Origin: Branchiostoma floridae
Lineage: Eukaryota; Chordata; Leptocardii; Amphioxiformes; Branchiostomatidae
Assembly: GCF_000003815.2 (NCBI RefSeq)
Contig: NC_049987.1
Coordinates: forward strand, 4,697,341-4,761,340
DNA length: 64,000 nucleotides
Reading direction: 5' to 3'
Shown here: positions 54,510 to 64,000 of the stretch, piece by piece
Numbering within the stretch: position 1 is the stretch's first letter
Layout of the letters: each line of letters starts with the position of its first letter
The notes under the pieces: model-generated
What the model was told of the DNA's origin: nothing
Databases searched by the model: none
What the model saw: the letters and a program-made list of their open reading frames with translations, nothing else
Position numbers and translations under genes: made by a program

Positions 54510-54720
54510 AAAAGAATACATCTTTGAAAATTCATGTTGGTGGATATAAGATGGCGGAGCCCAACTGGTATCTTAGATATGCATGACGTCATTTTGACGT
54601 CATTGATATTGATCAACAAACATTATCTGCATTTGCTTTACCCTTTTTATGGTTCCAGCAAATACAGTCAAATTGATGACGTCATGATTACTTCATATTA
54701 TATCGTCAATCTTCTTAAAC
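54510..54720 (+). repeat. Dispersed repeat with TGACGTCA motifs
   Basis: GGATATAAGATGGCGGAGCC, CAACTGGTATCTTAGATATGC and ATGACGTCATTTTGACGTCA. It recurs reversed at about 60185-60335, and the ATGACGTCATTTTGACGTCA part at 43384-43410 in the EGF array. Confidence 0.65.
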
Positions 54721-54734
54721 TCTGATGCTAATAT

Positions 54735-55015
54735 ATCAAATTTCCAACTCACTTCAGCATTCACAAAAGGAAACGATCAACTCCCTAACCAAGTACTTTC
54801 CCAACCATGTCTGATTTGATTATATTTACCTATGGTAATGTCAAACTATTAGAAGATCTTAACTCGCACAAAGCCGGTGGTCCCGACGGTATTCCAGCCT
54901 ACTCAAACTAGCCGCAGGTGAAGTCGACCCGGCCCTCACTATCATATGCCAAAGTCTCTAGAGACTGGTCAAATTCCATCACAATGGCTACATGCCAACA
55001 TTCCTTCCTGATATA
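54735..55015 (+). mobile_element. Non-LTR reverse transcriptase relic, N-terminal RT motif
   Basis: The plus strand reads EDLNSHKAGGPDGIPAY, then after a frame break LAAGEVDPALTIICQSL, the conserved first block of non-LTR reverse transcriptases (LNPxKAxGPDGI). Interrupted by stops and shifts. Confidence 0.8.
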
Positions 55016-55570
55016 TTGGAAATACACATATGTGTGGTAGCTACAGTTCATGAAAACAACTATGGTGTCCTTTAGTTTACGTGTACGCATACACACAAAA
55101 ACTAACCAGCTGACTTTGATCTTGTTTCCCCCTGTGTCCATATCGCGTTATCGGCGGATAATTGCATGCAACAATAGCATCTTCCAGTGTTTTACGTGCG
55201 AACAATGTAATGCAACATGGCTCAGATGAGATCAAACCTAAAGTCGCACGAGAAGGAAGGAAGGAAAGTAATTGGTTCTATTTAGTACATAGAGACAGAC
55301 GTAGACACAAGGATAGGCACACGCCGAAAACAATACCTCCTTCATGGAGATAGATAGATGTAGATCTTTAAGATCTTTCACAAGGAAATTTCCGGTAATT
55401 TGTATACTAAACTGTGTATTAAATGTTATGGCATGACTTTAGAAATAAACTATTGATGCTTTTTTTGCAGATCTTGAGCAGTATTGCCAGTCAGCTGGGA
55501 GGAAAAAGACATTAGGTGTTGTCTTCACGAACTGATGATCAACAAACTTTAAGAGGATTGAAATACCATT

Positions 55571-58354
55571 ATGTCTGTAACCTCTATAATATTATCACTT
55601 TGGAAAGCCTTGTCACCAAGAACTTTAAAGTGTCGGTTTGTCGCTTATGTCAGACGGTATGAAGAAAACATCGACTTCCACGTTGTTTGCAGAGACGAGT
55701 GCGTTGAAACAGATGATTATCTCCCAGGTTTCATCATGTGTGGAAATCAAGCAGCAACGGTTCCTCTTATTTCTGGAGATGCACTTTACGTTTCTGTAAG
55801 AATCCTCGAAGGCCAGAAACGGTCCGAGCAGATGGTACTCCACCCCCAGCAATGCCGTGGTAAAAACGGCCAGTCTGTACAAATGTGGCTAAATAGCCCT
55901 AACATAAAACCTGTGATGGGCGAAGTTGTCATCACGAGTCTTCGAACCTCTACGACTGTTTGTATTTTTACTTTCCAGGTAAGAGGACTCATCAACCTCT
56001 TAGGGTCTGTTATACATTTTAGACGGAATTTTTACAAGAGTGTTAGTCACAATAAGATCATACCGCTGCAACGGCGTGGAAAGTGTTTAAAATGTTGCCA
56101 GTAAAACCCAAGCCCCCGAGCTCAGACTTTATTTCAGCTCATTTTCTCTGTAATATAAAATGAATTAAATTTAAAATGGGACTGCATGGATTTTAACTGA
56201 AAACTTATTGCTGTATTGTGTTATAAATTAACAAAATTGCATATTTTACATTGTCTATTTCAGGAGGTGACCGCCTTTCCTCGTGAGTACATTTTTTTTC
56301 TTATCTAAAAACTTTGTAGAACAACAGATGAAATATTCTGATTATGCAAATTATTTTCACATCTGCATAATTTATTTTTGATTATGTACACCATTAACTA
56401 ACTTATAAAGGTCGCAATATTGACAATCCAATCGTTTACTATATGTACTTAGAAGAAGACACTTTCACATTGATTATACAAATCATGGAATTATTTGCAT
56501 AATGTGTATTTACTTATCTTCCACATGCCACAAACTACATACGTTAAATGTATTTGAGTCCTATAACGGAAAACACTTACTGTGGATTTTTCTCATTACG
56601 TATGTAAATTAAGTCCAAATTTGCATATTATACATTTCAGTATGTACGTCCATGCCAAAAATACCTGCATACTAAATATCATGGAAATCCATCGTTCCTA
56701 TGTTCCGTTATGCTCCTTGGAAGTTTTTTGACAAAAATGCCCCTAAAGTTCGAGTAAGTTGCCAGGGGCCCAAACATACATCACTTCTTCCTTACATCAC
56801 ACGCTATCTTCCACCTGAAAGTCAAGTCCATAGCATGTCCAGATCAAAAGATACAAAAAATCGAAGTTCTGCTGCAGTACCAAAGTCACATATCAGGGGG
56901 CCCAAAGTTGATCTTGACCTTTCTCTTCCTAACCCTTTCCACATACTGAATATCATTTTGATTCATCAATAAGTTCTTGAGGTAAGCTGACTACAACTAT
57001 CCGGAAACACAAACAGACACACAGACAGACACACCAAAAACTATACCTCCATTTTTCGTGGAGGTAATAAACAAAGAGTAAATCTTAAGAGGGATATTCG
57101 TTGTTTGCATATCTTTGATGTGGAACATTTAGAACCAGTAATCATGGGCAGTCAAGTATAACTGACTTGGTAAGAAAGTCATACATGCCGGGGCTAAAGT
57201 AGTTGCACATAGGGAAGCTTATATAGTCAATTTCGTTATATAAAACTGGAAGAATCTGACTGCCTGAGGTAAACAGTTCATCCACCTAACTACTCTGTTT
57301 TTGGTAACGTGATTCCCCTGATTTTTTATATAGGCACCACCATCGCCTCTCGGAAACGATCCAGTGGAAGTCCACCGACCTTGGCGATGTCCCAATATGA
57401 GGTGGTGATGCCAGAAAAGGCAGACTGGCAACAGAAAGGCGATTACGACTCAAAGTTACGTAAAGGTAACACAAGTCTAAACAAGAGTTCGTAGACCTCA
57501 GGCCTGCATGAAATGTATTGAGTTTCTGTAGACCTATAGTGTATTTTTGCCTTTTTGTCTGTGGTACGTGGTTGGAAAAATGAGCTTTTTACCGTGTTGG
57601 TTGTGCACCATGCAAAAGTCTGAAATTCCATTTTCTGAATTTGTAAGTTTGGACATGGATGAACATTACTTATTTTGGATTTCTTAAGTATGTAACCAAC
57701 CACAGTACCTTGAAGTTGTTGAGACGCAACCTTTTTTTTGTCTCAGATGGCCCATGTACATGTAGTTACTCTGTCACATGATATATTCAGTACTAATATC
57801 TTCCTATTTCAATGTACTGACCTAATGCAGCTGCTAAATCTCCTTGGTTTGTGTTCTTCCAATGATATTCATTAAAGATTTATTTCTGGGGTGTTATTCA
57901 CTTGACATCGGAAGGTTACTTGCATAATTTGACCAATGATACTTTTATAGTAGTTCCATAGACATTAGACAATATGAATAGTGCTGGCCCCCATGATGCA
58001 GCAGCAACAGTTAGTCCCCAGGGTGGTATGATATTTTCATTCAATCCATCCAACCCAAATCTAAATCTCCTGTAGTATCTAAGCCAAATTTAACAGCATA
58101 ATTTACTATGAAAAATGTCCTTGTCAATCCCATTTATAGATGGCAAGCTGCTGGCAATGGAAGCTTTGAAAACTTCAGAAGCTGTTGTAGTCAGAGCAAA
58201 CACCCAGCAAACATCCCCCCAAACCAATGAGCAGTTGCTTAGAAGGGGAATTTCATCATATATTTGCCGCGACAAAATGCAACAAACGATACTGAATTTA
58301 AAACAGAACCAAGCTAAGCCTCCACCACTTAACCCTGCCTGTACTATAGATTGA
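55571..58354 (+). CDS. UPA-like domain protein, 3' part (partial gene model)
   Basis: Exon 55571-55978 is open for 136 codons and encodes a beta-rich region (CRFVAYVRRYEENIDFHVVC, CGNQAATVPLISGDALYV, MGEVVITSL, CIFTFQ) that resembles the UPA domain of UNC5/PIDD/ankyrin-like proteins. It has no signal peptide, so its true 5' border is probably an acceptor near 55610 and not the ATG. The donor CAG|GTAAGA is phase 0. Downstream exons fit by phase: 56264-56282 (EVTAFP, exit 1), 57334-57465 (TTIASRKRSSGSPPTL to SKLRK, 1-1), 58140-58354 (DGKLLAMEALKTSEAVVVRA to NPACTID, stop TGA). The 58140 terminal exon could be an alternative end for a longer gene continuing to 63924. Domain naming rests on pattern similarity only. 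Confidence 0.5.
56300..57066 (-). mobile_element. CCTCCATG-type element, reverse orientation
   Basis: Ends with the hairpin TACCTCCA-TTTTTCG-TGGAGGTA (57045-57066), preceded by ACACACAGACAGACACAC. Inside are the ATTATGCAAATTATTTTCAC, CCACAAACTACATACG and GCTGCAGTACCAAAGTCAC blocks also found at 28120-28810 and, in part, 38600-38720. Confidence 0.65.
57334..57465 (+). CDS. Linker exon, copy 1
   Basis: 132 bases, phase 1-1, after CTGATTTTTTATATAG. Low-complexity hydrophilic linker ending DWQQKGDYDSKLRK. The exon and its upstream intron sequence are duplicated at 60427-60549. Confidence 0.6.
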
Positions 58355-58859
58355 GCAGGCCCAAAAACCAAGCGAATATGACTAGCCCAAAACTACAAAT
58401 TACCTGACAGTGTATACAGTATGGAATTGGAAATGGCATTACCAAAGAAACACAAAGAAACACAGGACAAATCATACACATACCTTTCTCTTATGCCCAC
58501 GCTCTATACAGTTCTCCTCCACATTAGAAAATTGCATCTTCTTCTGTTTAAGTTCAAGTTCAACCATGATTGCCAACAGGGTAAAGGAACTTGTACCGGA
58601 ACTTAAAACTCAGTACTGTACAGCTCTAGAAACACCACAAAGAGTAATAAGCAAACTCCAATTATACCTGACCAACAGATATATCATCTGGTACACTCCC
58701 GTCATCTGGCACACCGTAAGACAGGGGATACAAAGTAACCTAATACATTGAAGGTTGCCCCAGGCCAGATGATGGTTCTACACCCAACCGTAATCTGTTT
58801 TCAGAACCAAGCAGATATTGGGAGGATGCCCCAACCACACCAAAACAGGGTCAACCTAT

Positions 58860-59410
58860 ACAGTATCAAGTTCAAGCACTAGGAGGCCCAAAATCAAACC
58901 TCACCACCAGGACACCAACAACAACTCACGTACCAAATAGCAACACAATGGCACCTTGCGTTCCGGAGATACAGCGCACGCCCCGTGCCCGCACAAAAGG
59001 TAACCTAAAATGTCAAGTTCAAGCACCAAGGGCGCCAAAATCAAAATTGAGAATTATTCAGCCACCGCCGACACATGTGCCAAATATCATCGCGCCCGCA
59101 CCAACCGTTCAGAAGATATAACTCCGGAAATACCCCTCCCGGACACAAAATTCGACCTGCCGCGTCAAGTTCAAACGCGACAAGGCCCAAAGTCAATCCT
59201 AGGCAACAGGCAACAACTTCCCACCCATGCACCAAAAATCGTCGCAATGGTGCGTATCGTTCCGGACACACAGCGCCAAAAGTGCCCCCAAAACACCAAA
59301 AATGCCACCTGCAATGTCAAGTTCAAGCGCCAGGAGGCCCAAAATCAAACCTGAGTGTCAGGCCACCACCCTCAACCCAAATCCCCAGCTTCCAAATTTT
59401 CCCACGCCCG
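58860..59410. repeat. Degenerate tandem repeat, period about 150 bp
   Basis: TCAAGTTCAAGC followed by an AGGAGGCCCAAAATCAAACC-like stretch recurs at about 58866, 59013, 59164 and 59317. The frames of 110 or so codons here come from this C/A-rich repeat. Confidence 0.75.
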
Positions 59411-59449
59411 TGAAAACCATACCTGCATACATGCAGGTAATAAAATGAA

Positions 59450-60340
59450 AATAGCATACTTTAAGGTTCCATCTCACTGCTCCTTAACATCCTTTTAACA
59501 TTGAAAAATATATTTTGGATGCATTTCTTATCATTATACAGTGTTTTTTTAATTCAGTTACAATACTGCGATTACCACAAAACTTGATTTGTATTCAAAT
59601 ATCATAGACTTAGACATCAATGGTTTGGCAAGCCATCCGCGCGCCGACAATGAAAATACTCCGCATCATACAAAAACGTATGAAATACAAAATGTACATT
59701 TTCATTTAAGAAATTTGAAAAAATATTTTCAGTTAAACTAGTTCAATAAATTTAAAAATTGTTAAATAAACCTACAAACATACATCATTACACATACATG
59801 GTGCAAAATCACATAATCTATCTAGTCAAATCTGGTATACGGTTTGTGCCCGTTCATTTAGGTTCTTTCTTTTTCTGTAAAAGTATTTCAAGGTTGTTTC
59901 CAACATAATTTTTGTAACATATAATTCATCATCATAAGGGAAAAGATTTCATTACGTAGCTCAATTTGGGACATTTTACCAATTTGCAGATATTTTTCAT
60001 AAACTGACAATGCTGCGATTTCCAATAACATGTTCATTTAATCTAAAAACTCAACAGTGCCGCACGTCAGTGTGAGCGCAAGAGAAGATCGGCTAAAATA
60101 TCACAACTGTACCGCAGTGTTATTGTTACCAAATTTTTAGAGAATGATGTAGACATATTATCCAGGGATTTTCAAAAACATATGACGTAATTATGACGTT
60201 ATCAATTCGACTTTTGGCTGGAAGCGTGAAAAAGGGGTATTCTCAGAACAATGTCAAAATGACGTCATAAAATGACGTCTTGCATATCTAAGCTACCAGT
60301 TGGGCTCCGTCATCTTATATCCACAACCTCGAATTTTCAA
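59450..60340. other. AT-rich intron or intergenic sequence
   Basis: No exon seen. The right part (about 60185-60335) holds the reversed TGACGTCA dispersed repeat, ending GGGCTCCGTCATCTTATATC. Confidence 0.45.
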
Positions 60341-60426
60341 AAATACATTTTTTGCAACAAATATTTGCAAAACACCACCTTACTTCTCTGTTTTGGTAAT
60401 GTGATTCCCCTGATTGTTTGATATAG

Positions 60427-60549
60427 GCACCACCACCGCCTCTCAGAAACGAGCCAGTGGAAGATTTGTACCGGTACGAGTGATTACCCTAGATGAGATG
60501 GACAGGCCAGGATGGCAACAGAAAGACGATGGTGACTCGATTTCGAAAG
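60427..60549 (+). CDS. Linker exon, copy 2
   Basis: 123 bases, phase 1-1, after CTGATTGTTTGATATAG. Starts TTTASQKRASGRF and ends GWQQKDDGDSISK, parallel to 57334-57465. Could be a mutually exclusive alternative or part of a second gene copy. Confidence 0.6.
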
Positions 60550-61225
60550 GTGAAAAGCAAAAGTTGTACTGCTGTAAAGGTAACACAAGTCAGGGCTTTA
60601 TTTGTCTAGTTTTGGTAATGTGGTTCTCGGTAATGTGGTTTTAGGTAATTTGACTCCTCATGACATTTCCCAATCAGCTAATTAAAATGTACTGAAATGA
60701 ACACTTTGCGGGGCCTTACATTGCCTGCCTAATGCAAAAACTACCGTTTATGATTTCTTGCCAGGCAGCTACTACACCTAACTTTCTCACCGACGTAAAA
60801 GAAATTGTAGTCAATCGTATGTTAAGTCCATTCAGCTATATCCTCGAATTTTACTCATATGAGGTAAGAGAAGTAAGAATATGTTTCCAAGCAATAAGGA
60901 GGTTTTTTTTAATGAAAGATGTAAGAGAATTTATCATTACAGCCAAAGTACCAATACTTCTAGAATGTTGTTCTGTCAGAATGCATTTCTAGCACATCCA
61001 TGAATCATCTAGATTGAGTTTCTTATGCTAGGAATAAAGTTCTTGTGCCAGAAATACCTTTCCGTCATCAAAATTGAATTTCTTATACCAGTGCCTACAA
61101 TTAATGTGATTCCTAAACTAAGATTGAGTTCCTAATACCAGGAATATCTTTCTTTCCAAACTTCAGCGACTCTTTCTTTCAAGGTTATCAAGCACACCAA
61201 TTTTATTGAAGGTATTTGTTAATAG

Positions 61226-63924
61226 GTGGCGATAAAGACACAAAGCCAACAACTGAGAGACCTATCCACTACGGACACGGGAGACGATTGATGGTACCCT
61301 GCAAAACAGTATCATGTTTTTTTTCCTATTTGCTTTTGGACAGTCGAGGGCAATGTGCACTCTGGAAACTTATATTGTCAGTGCCGCATACACAGTACAG
61401 ACAGAAAGTTAAAAGCTAGTTTTTTTCTTCTTTTACTGAACTGAACCTCCCTGACTGAAGTCAGGTACTCGTTTTTACACCTGGGTAAAGTGAGGAAGGT
61501 CGTTTAAAGTGCCTTTCCCAAGGGCACAACGTCAGGGGAACGGCAGGTATCGAACTCAGAACCTCTAGACTCCGAGCCGAAAGCTCTACCAGTTACGCCA
61601 CACATGACGCCACAAATTCATGTTACGTTTCAACATTCTACCCCCCCCCCCCACAAACAATAATGTTACGTTGCTTATCTATTTATTTTTTGTTAGTAAA
61701 TGTTCTTTTGTCATTATATTTTTCAAATGGGTGCCGATTTCTTAAGAATATGCGGTGGAAGTCTAATGCTTACAAATGTCATACAGTTGTATTTTCCGTT
61801 TATTCATCATTAAATACCAGGTTTCATATTCAAAGTATAAATAACGATACCAAAAAAAAAAATAAATAATTGCCCTTTCCAAGATGCCATAACGTCGATT
61901 TCATTGTAACAGTTATATTTTGCAAGCATTGGATGTCCTATTTCACGACAGACGTTGTTATGAAACCTATCTGTTTTATATGAGCATGACAAAAACAAAT
62001 ATGATACCCAAATTATCTTTTTCGAAAACATTCACTCTAGATAGCAACATTGGTGGCCTTATTCGTAGGGGCATTCTGGGCCGTAACCATATTCATGCAA
62101 GATCTGTACATGTTAACAGGTAAGTGCCAGTCAAAATGGATTTGCAATTTTTTGCATTTAATATCTAGAATATAACTAACTTAGTGGCTTGCAGATTCTT
62201 CCGTAATGCGATATGACACTGTTGTTACCATGTCCATGACAGAACTAACTTCGCCTGGAAGTGAGTTGTATCCATACAGTGTCTGTCCATTATCTTCATG
62301 ATGAGTTTTGCATTGAATATCAGCTTTGTTTTCACATTTGGTACATGGAACTTTGATACTTATGTAAGATCGTGTTGAATGATATGCAAGTAATCAAATT
62401 GCATTGAGGCTTAAACGTATACGCTTTTCCAACTCGCAGATCAACACACTAGCATTCCTGTGCCTGTGGCCCCGTTCACCATCCGTTCCTATGTAGTAGG
62501 CACTGAAGGCCGGGTGATTCAGGAGTACGGTGGAGTGAAACTGATTTTTCCACAAGGTTGCGTTTCTGAGGAAAGGGTCATCTCCGTGGAGGTAAAGTCT
62601 TAGTTTTACTACGTTTTTTCAAAGTCTTTTATTTCTTTTAATGCACTTTTAAGCAGTGTTGAAAAATTATGGCGTTGTCGTAATAAGAGATAGAGCCTTG
62701 GACTAACATGAGTAAGAACCAATTGGTCCCGAGTTTGATACTGAACTTGTATGGGAAATGCTCTTCTCTTAATGAGAATTAACGAATAACTCGGACGTCC
62801 ACCGAGCTATTCGTCAATACTCACCAAGAGAAGAGCAGTAATTTTTGTTGTTGAAGAAGTGGGGTCGCTTAAGGTAATTTCTCTCTCACTCGGCCTATTG
62901 ACTATTCTCGTTAAATTGCAGGTTGATGTCATGCCCATCGATGACCTGGTCAACCAAAAGTTCCAGGCGCTAAGTGCGGTTATCACAGTGAAACAGAGTC
63001 AGACCACACCTTTCCTGAAGCCGGTCACAGTAACGTTGCCATGGATGTGGCGAAAGTATACATTCCTACCAGAGGTTAACACAACCCTGATGCACTTCCA
63101 GCCAAACCATGGTCTGCCTATAGTGCTGATCTCTACGAATCTGACCACACGGTGACATTCCAAACAGTTCAATTCCAGAGGTGAAGATTCTGCTTTTATC
63201 GCTGAAGCTACTATGTTTTTTTCTGTTTGTTTAATGACTATGTTGGTCGGAGGAGGAAACTTTGCACATTTCTTAATTAGTGGCCACATTTCATTTTCTT
63301 CTGTCAGCCTTTCAGACAGCCAGAAATTGTCACGACATTCCTTCCGACACTTTCCTTGGAGGTTAGCGTTCACAAATGATAAACAACAATGGATTATTAA
63401 TTTTCGTGTTTTACCAATATTTACTTTTTTCAGTTACTTTGTCGTCAAAACACTACACGATGCAGTGTACTTCGTGGAAAAGATATGGAACGGCTACGCA
63501 GAGGATAAAGTACATCTCTCCATCATACCCAACGTGACAACCCGGGAGATCACCATGCTCTGTACTCATAAGTTACAAGACCAGCAAGATTTTTTCTTCA
63601 TAAGCGAGGAACAACTGAGGCATCAGTTCAAGCAACAGGTTCACATGAAAAGCAACGAGAAGATCGAGGCAATGTTCACGGATAAGAGTGACATTGAAAT
63701 CGAAGAAGACGACATTCTGCAAAATGGAATCACATTCTACTTTCCTCCAGCCACTGCCAATAGATATTCTCTTCGTCTGAAGGCAAAGGATGGTGCTGAC
63801 ATGAAGCAAGAATATGAGGGAAGTATCCATTTTGACAGAATACAGGAAGATGGGCGAAAGTCTGGGAGCACGATGGAAGATGCCATTAACAATGCTCTCA
63901 TCTACCTTCGTCCCAGAACTCAAG
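61226..63924 (+). CDS. ZU5-UPA domain protein with candidate transmembrane segment (partial, runs off window)
   Basis: Exons whose phases join without conflict: 61226-61293 (weak donor), 62041-62119, 62195-62260, 62440-62591, 62922-63151 or 63180, 63434-63924. Exon 62041 encodes IATLVALFVGAFWAVTIF, a good membrane helix. The 62440-63180 pair encodes a ZU5 domain (EGRVIQEYGGVKLIFPQGCV, then EVDVMPIDDL, KPVTVTLPW). The 63434 exon (YFVVKTLHDAVYFVEKIWNG to LYLRPRTQ-like end) looks like the UPA domain that follows ZU5 in UNC5 and PIDD. Such proteins are receptors or death-domain signalling scaffolds; a death domain would be expected further right. Upstream, 60427-60549 could join by phase. The net charge around the helix (RR on the N side) does not clearly support type I topology. 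Confidence 0.6.
61370..61608 (-). repeat. tRNA-derived SINE
   Basis: The minus strand reads GTGTGGCGTAACTGGTAGAG, CTTTCGGCTCGGAGTCTAGA and GAGTTCGATACCTGCCG, then the shared SINE body ending near GTACTGTGTATGCGGCACTG. Same family as 34735-35076 and 40858-41100. Confidence 0.85.
62440..62591 (+). CDS. ZU5 exon 1
   Basis: 152 bases, phase 1 to 0. Encodes the first strands of ZU5 with YGGVKLIFPQGCVSEERVIS, the 'G..L.ipeGa...g..i.i.v' signature. Confidence 0.75.
62758..62838. repeat. Foldback hairpin
   Basis: TGCTCTTCTCTT and AACGAATAACTCGG are complemented by CCGAGCTATTCGTC and AAGAGAAGAGCA around a 7-base loop. It is preceded by a tRNA-like GGTCCCGAGTTTGATAC, so it may be the end of a degraded SINE. 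Confidence 0.7.
62922..63180 (+). CDS. ZU5 exon 2 (donor ambiguous)
   Basis: Opens in phase 0 (VDVMPIDDLVNQKF). Two readings compete. Using donor ACACG|GTGACA (63152) keeps one frame and ends ISTNLTTR. Using donor CCAGAG|GTGAAG (63181) gives a family-like end (HTVTFQTVQFQ joined to SYFVVKTL), but that frame differs from the exon start and meets a stop at about 63078. Confidence 0.65.
63434..63924 (+). CDS. UPA-like exon
   Basis: 491 bases, phase 2 to 1, open throughout. Encodes YFVVKTLHDAVYFVEKIW, REITMLCTHKLQDQQDFFF, and ITFYFPPATANRYSLRLKAK. Alternating hydrophobic pattern typical of a beta-sandwich. Donor CAAG|GTAAAG. Confidence 0.7.
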
Positions 63925-64000
63925 GTAAAGCTAAAGACATTAACGTTAAATATCATATTTCAAGATTTTCTTATAAGAAAGTTATTCGTTATCGATCATT

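Noticed and set aside
55162-55353. Small plus-strand frame before the UPA-like exon as a first coding exon
   Set aside because: No donor that joins in phase to 55571 and no signal peptide; composition resembles flanking noncoding DNA.
59010-59448. Overlapping 110-codon frames, Pro/Gln rich
   Set aside because: Three frames are open at once across a 150-bp tandem repeat, which explains the lack of stops.

Overview
The window is intron-rich, repeat-rich, moderately AT-rich eukaryotic DNA from a draft assembly, with three runs of N (36247-37027, 37834-37933, 51504-51603). GT-AG exons, tRNA-derived SINEs, non-LTR relics with a C-terminal CxxC...H...C finger, many palindromic MITEs, and families rich in EGF, C-type lectin (CTLD), kringle and ZU5-UPA domains point to an invertebrate deuterostome. 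Amphioxus (Branchiostoma) fits best. This is inferred from gene and repeat content; no search was run.

Region 1 (1-7 kb) has no convincing gene. It opens with a recent direct duplication (1-1781 and 3278-5058) carrying a 190-bp palindromic MITE, and half of a second MITE sits exactly at the duplication junction. Region 2 (7-8.7 kb) holds a small two-exon secreted-peptide gene: signal peptide, Lys/Trp-rich basic stretch and acidic tail, arranged like an antimicrobial-peptide precursor. Region 3 (8.7-25 kb) is mobile and repeat DNA: three non-LTR 3' ends, a 256-bp tandem repeat, TTCGCGG MITEs, Helitron-like ends and a family of elements with a CCTCCATG hairpin end.

Region 4 (about 25.5-47.8 kb) is the core of the window. 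It is a large inverted duplication carrying two head-to-head paralogous genes for secreted EGF plus C-type lectin proteins. The left (minus-strand) copy has two EGF exons. A symmetric phase 1-1 kringle exon, flanked by a hAT-like foldback element, lies inside the intron that splits its CTLD. The right (plus-strand) copy has nine EGF exons and no kringle, and carries an in-frame TGA in its second coding exon where the left copy has Cys. A TATA/first-exon promoter module occurs four times around the centre: once facing left and three times in tandem facing right.

Region 5 (48-51.4 kb) has a histone H4 gene remnant split by about 1.5 kb of DNA, most of it one CCTCCATG element. Region 6 (51.6-55 kb) has decayed non-LTR reverse-transcriptase fragments. 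Region 7 (55.5-64 kb, running off the right edge) has exons of a ZU5-UPA type protein: a UPA-like exon with its own possible 3' end, a duplicated linker exon, a candidate transmembrane exon, then ZU5 and UPA exons whose splice phases form a consistent chain.

Exon borders come from reading splice sites, phases and paralogue comparison. None is supported here by transcript data.
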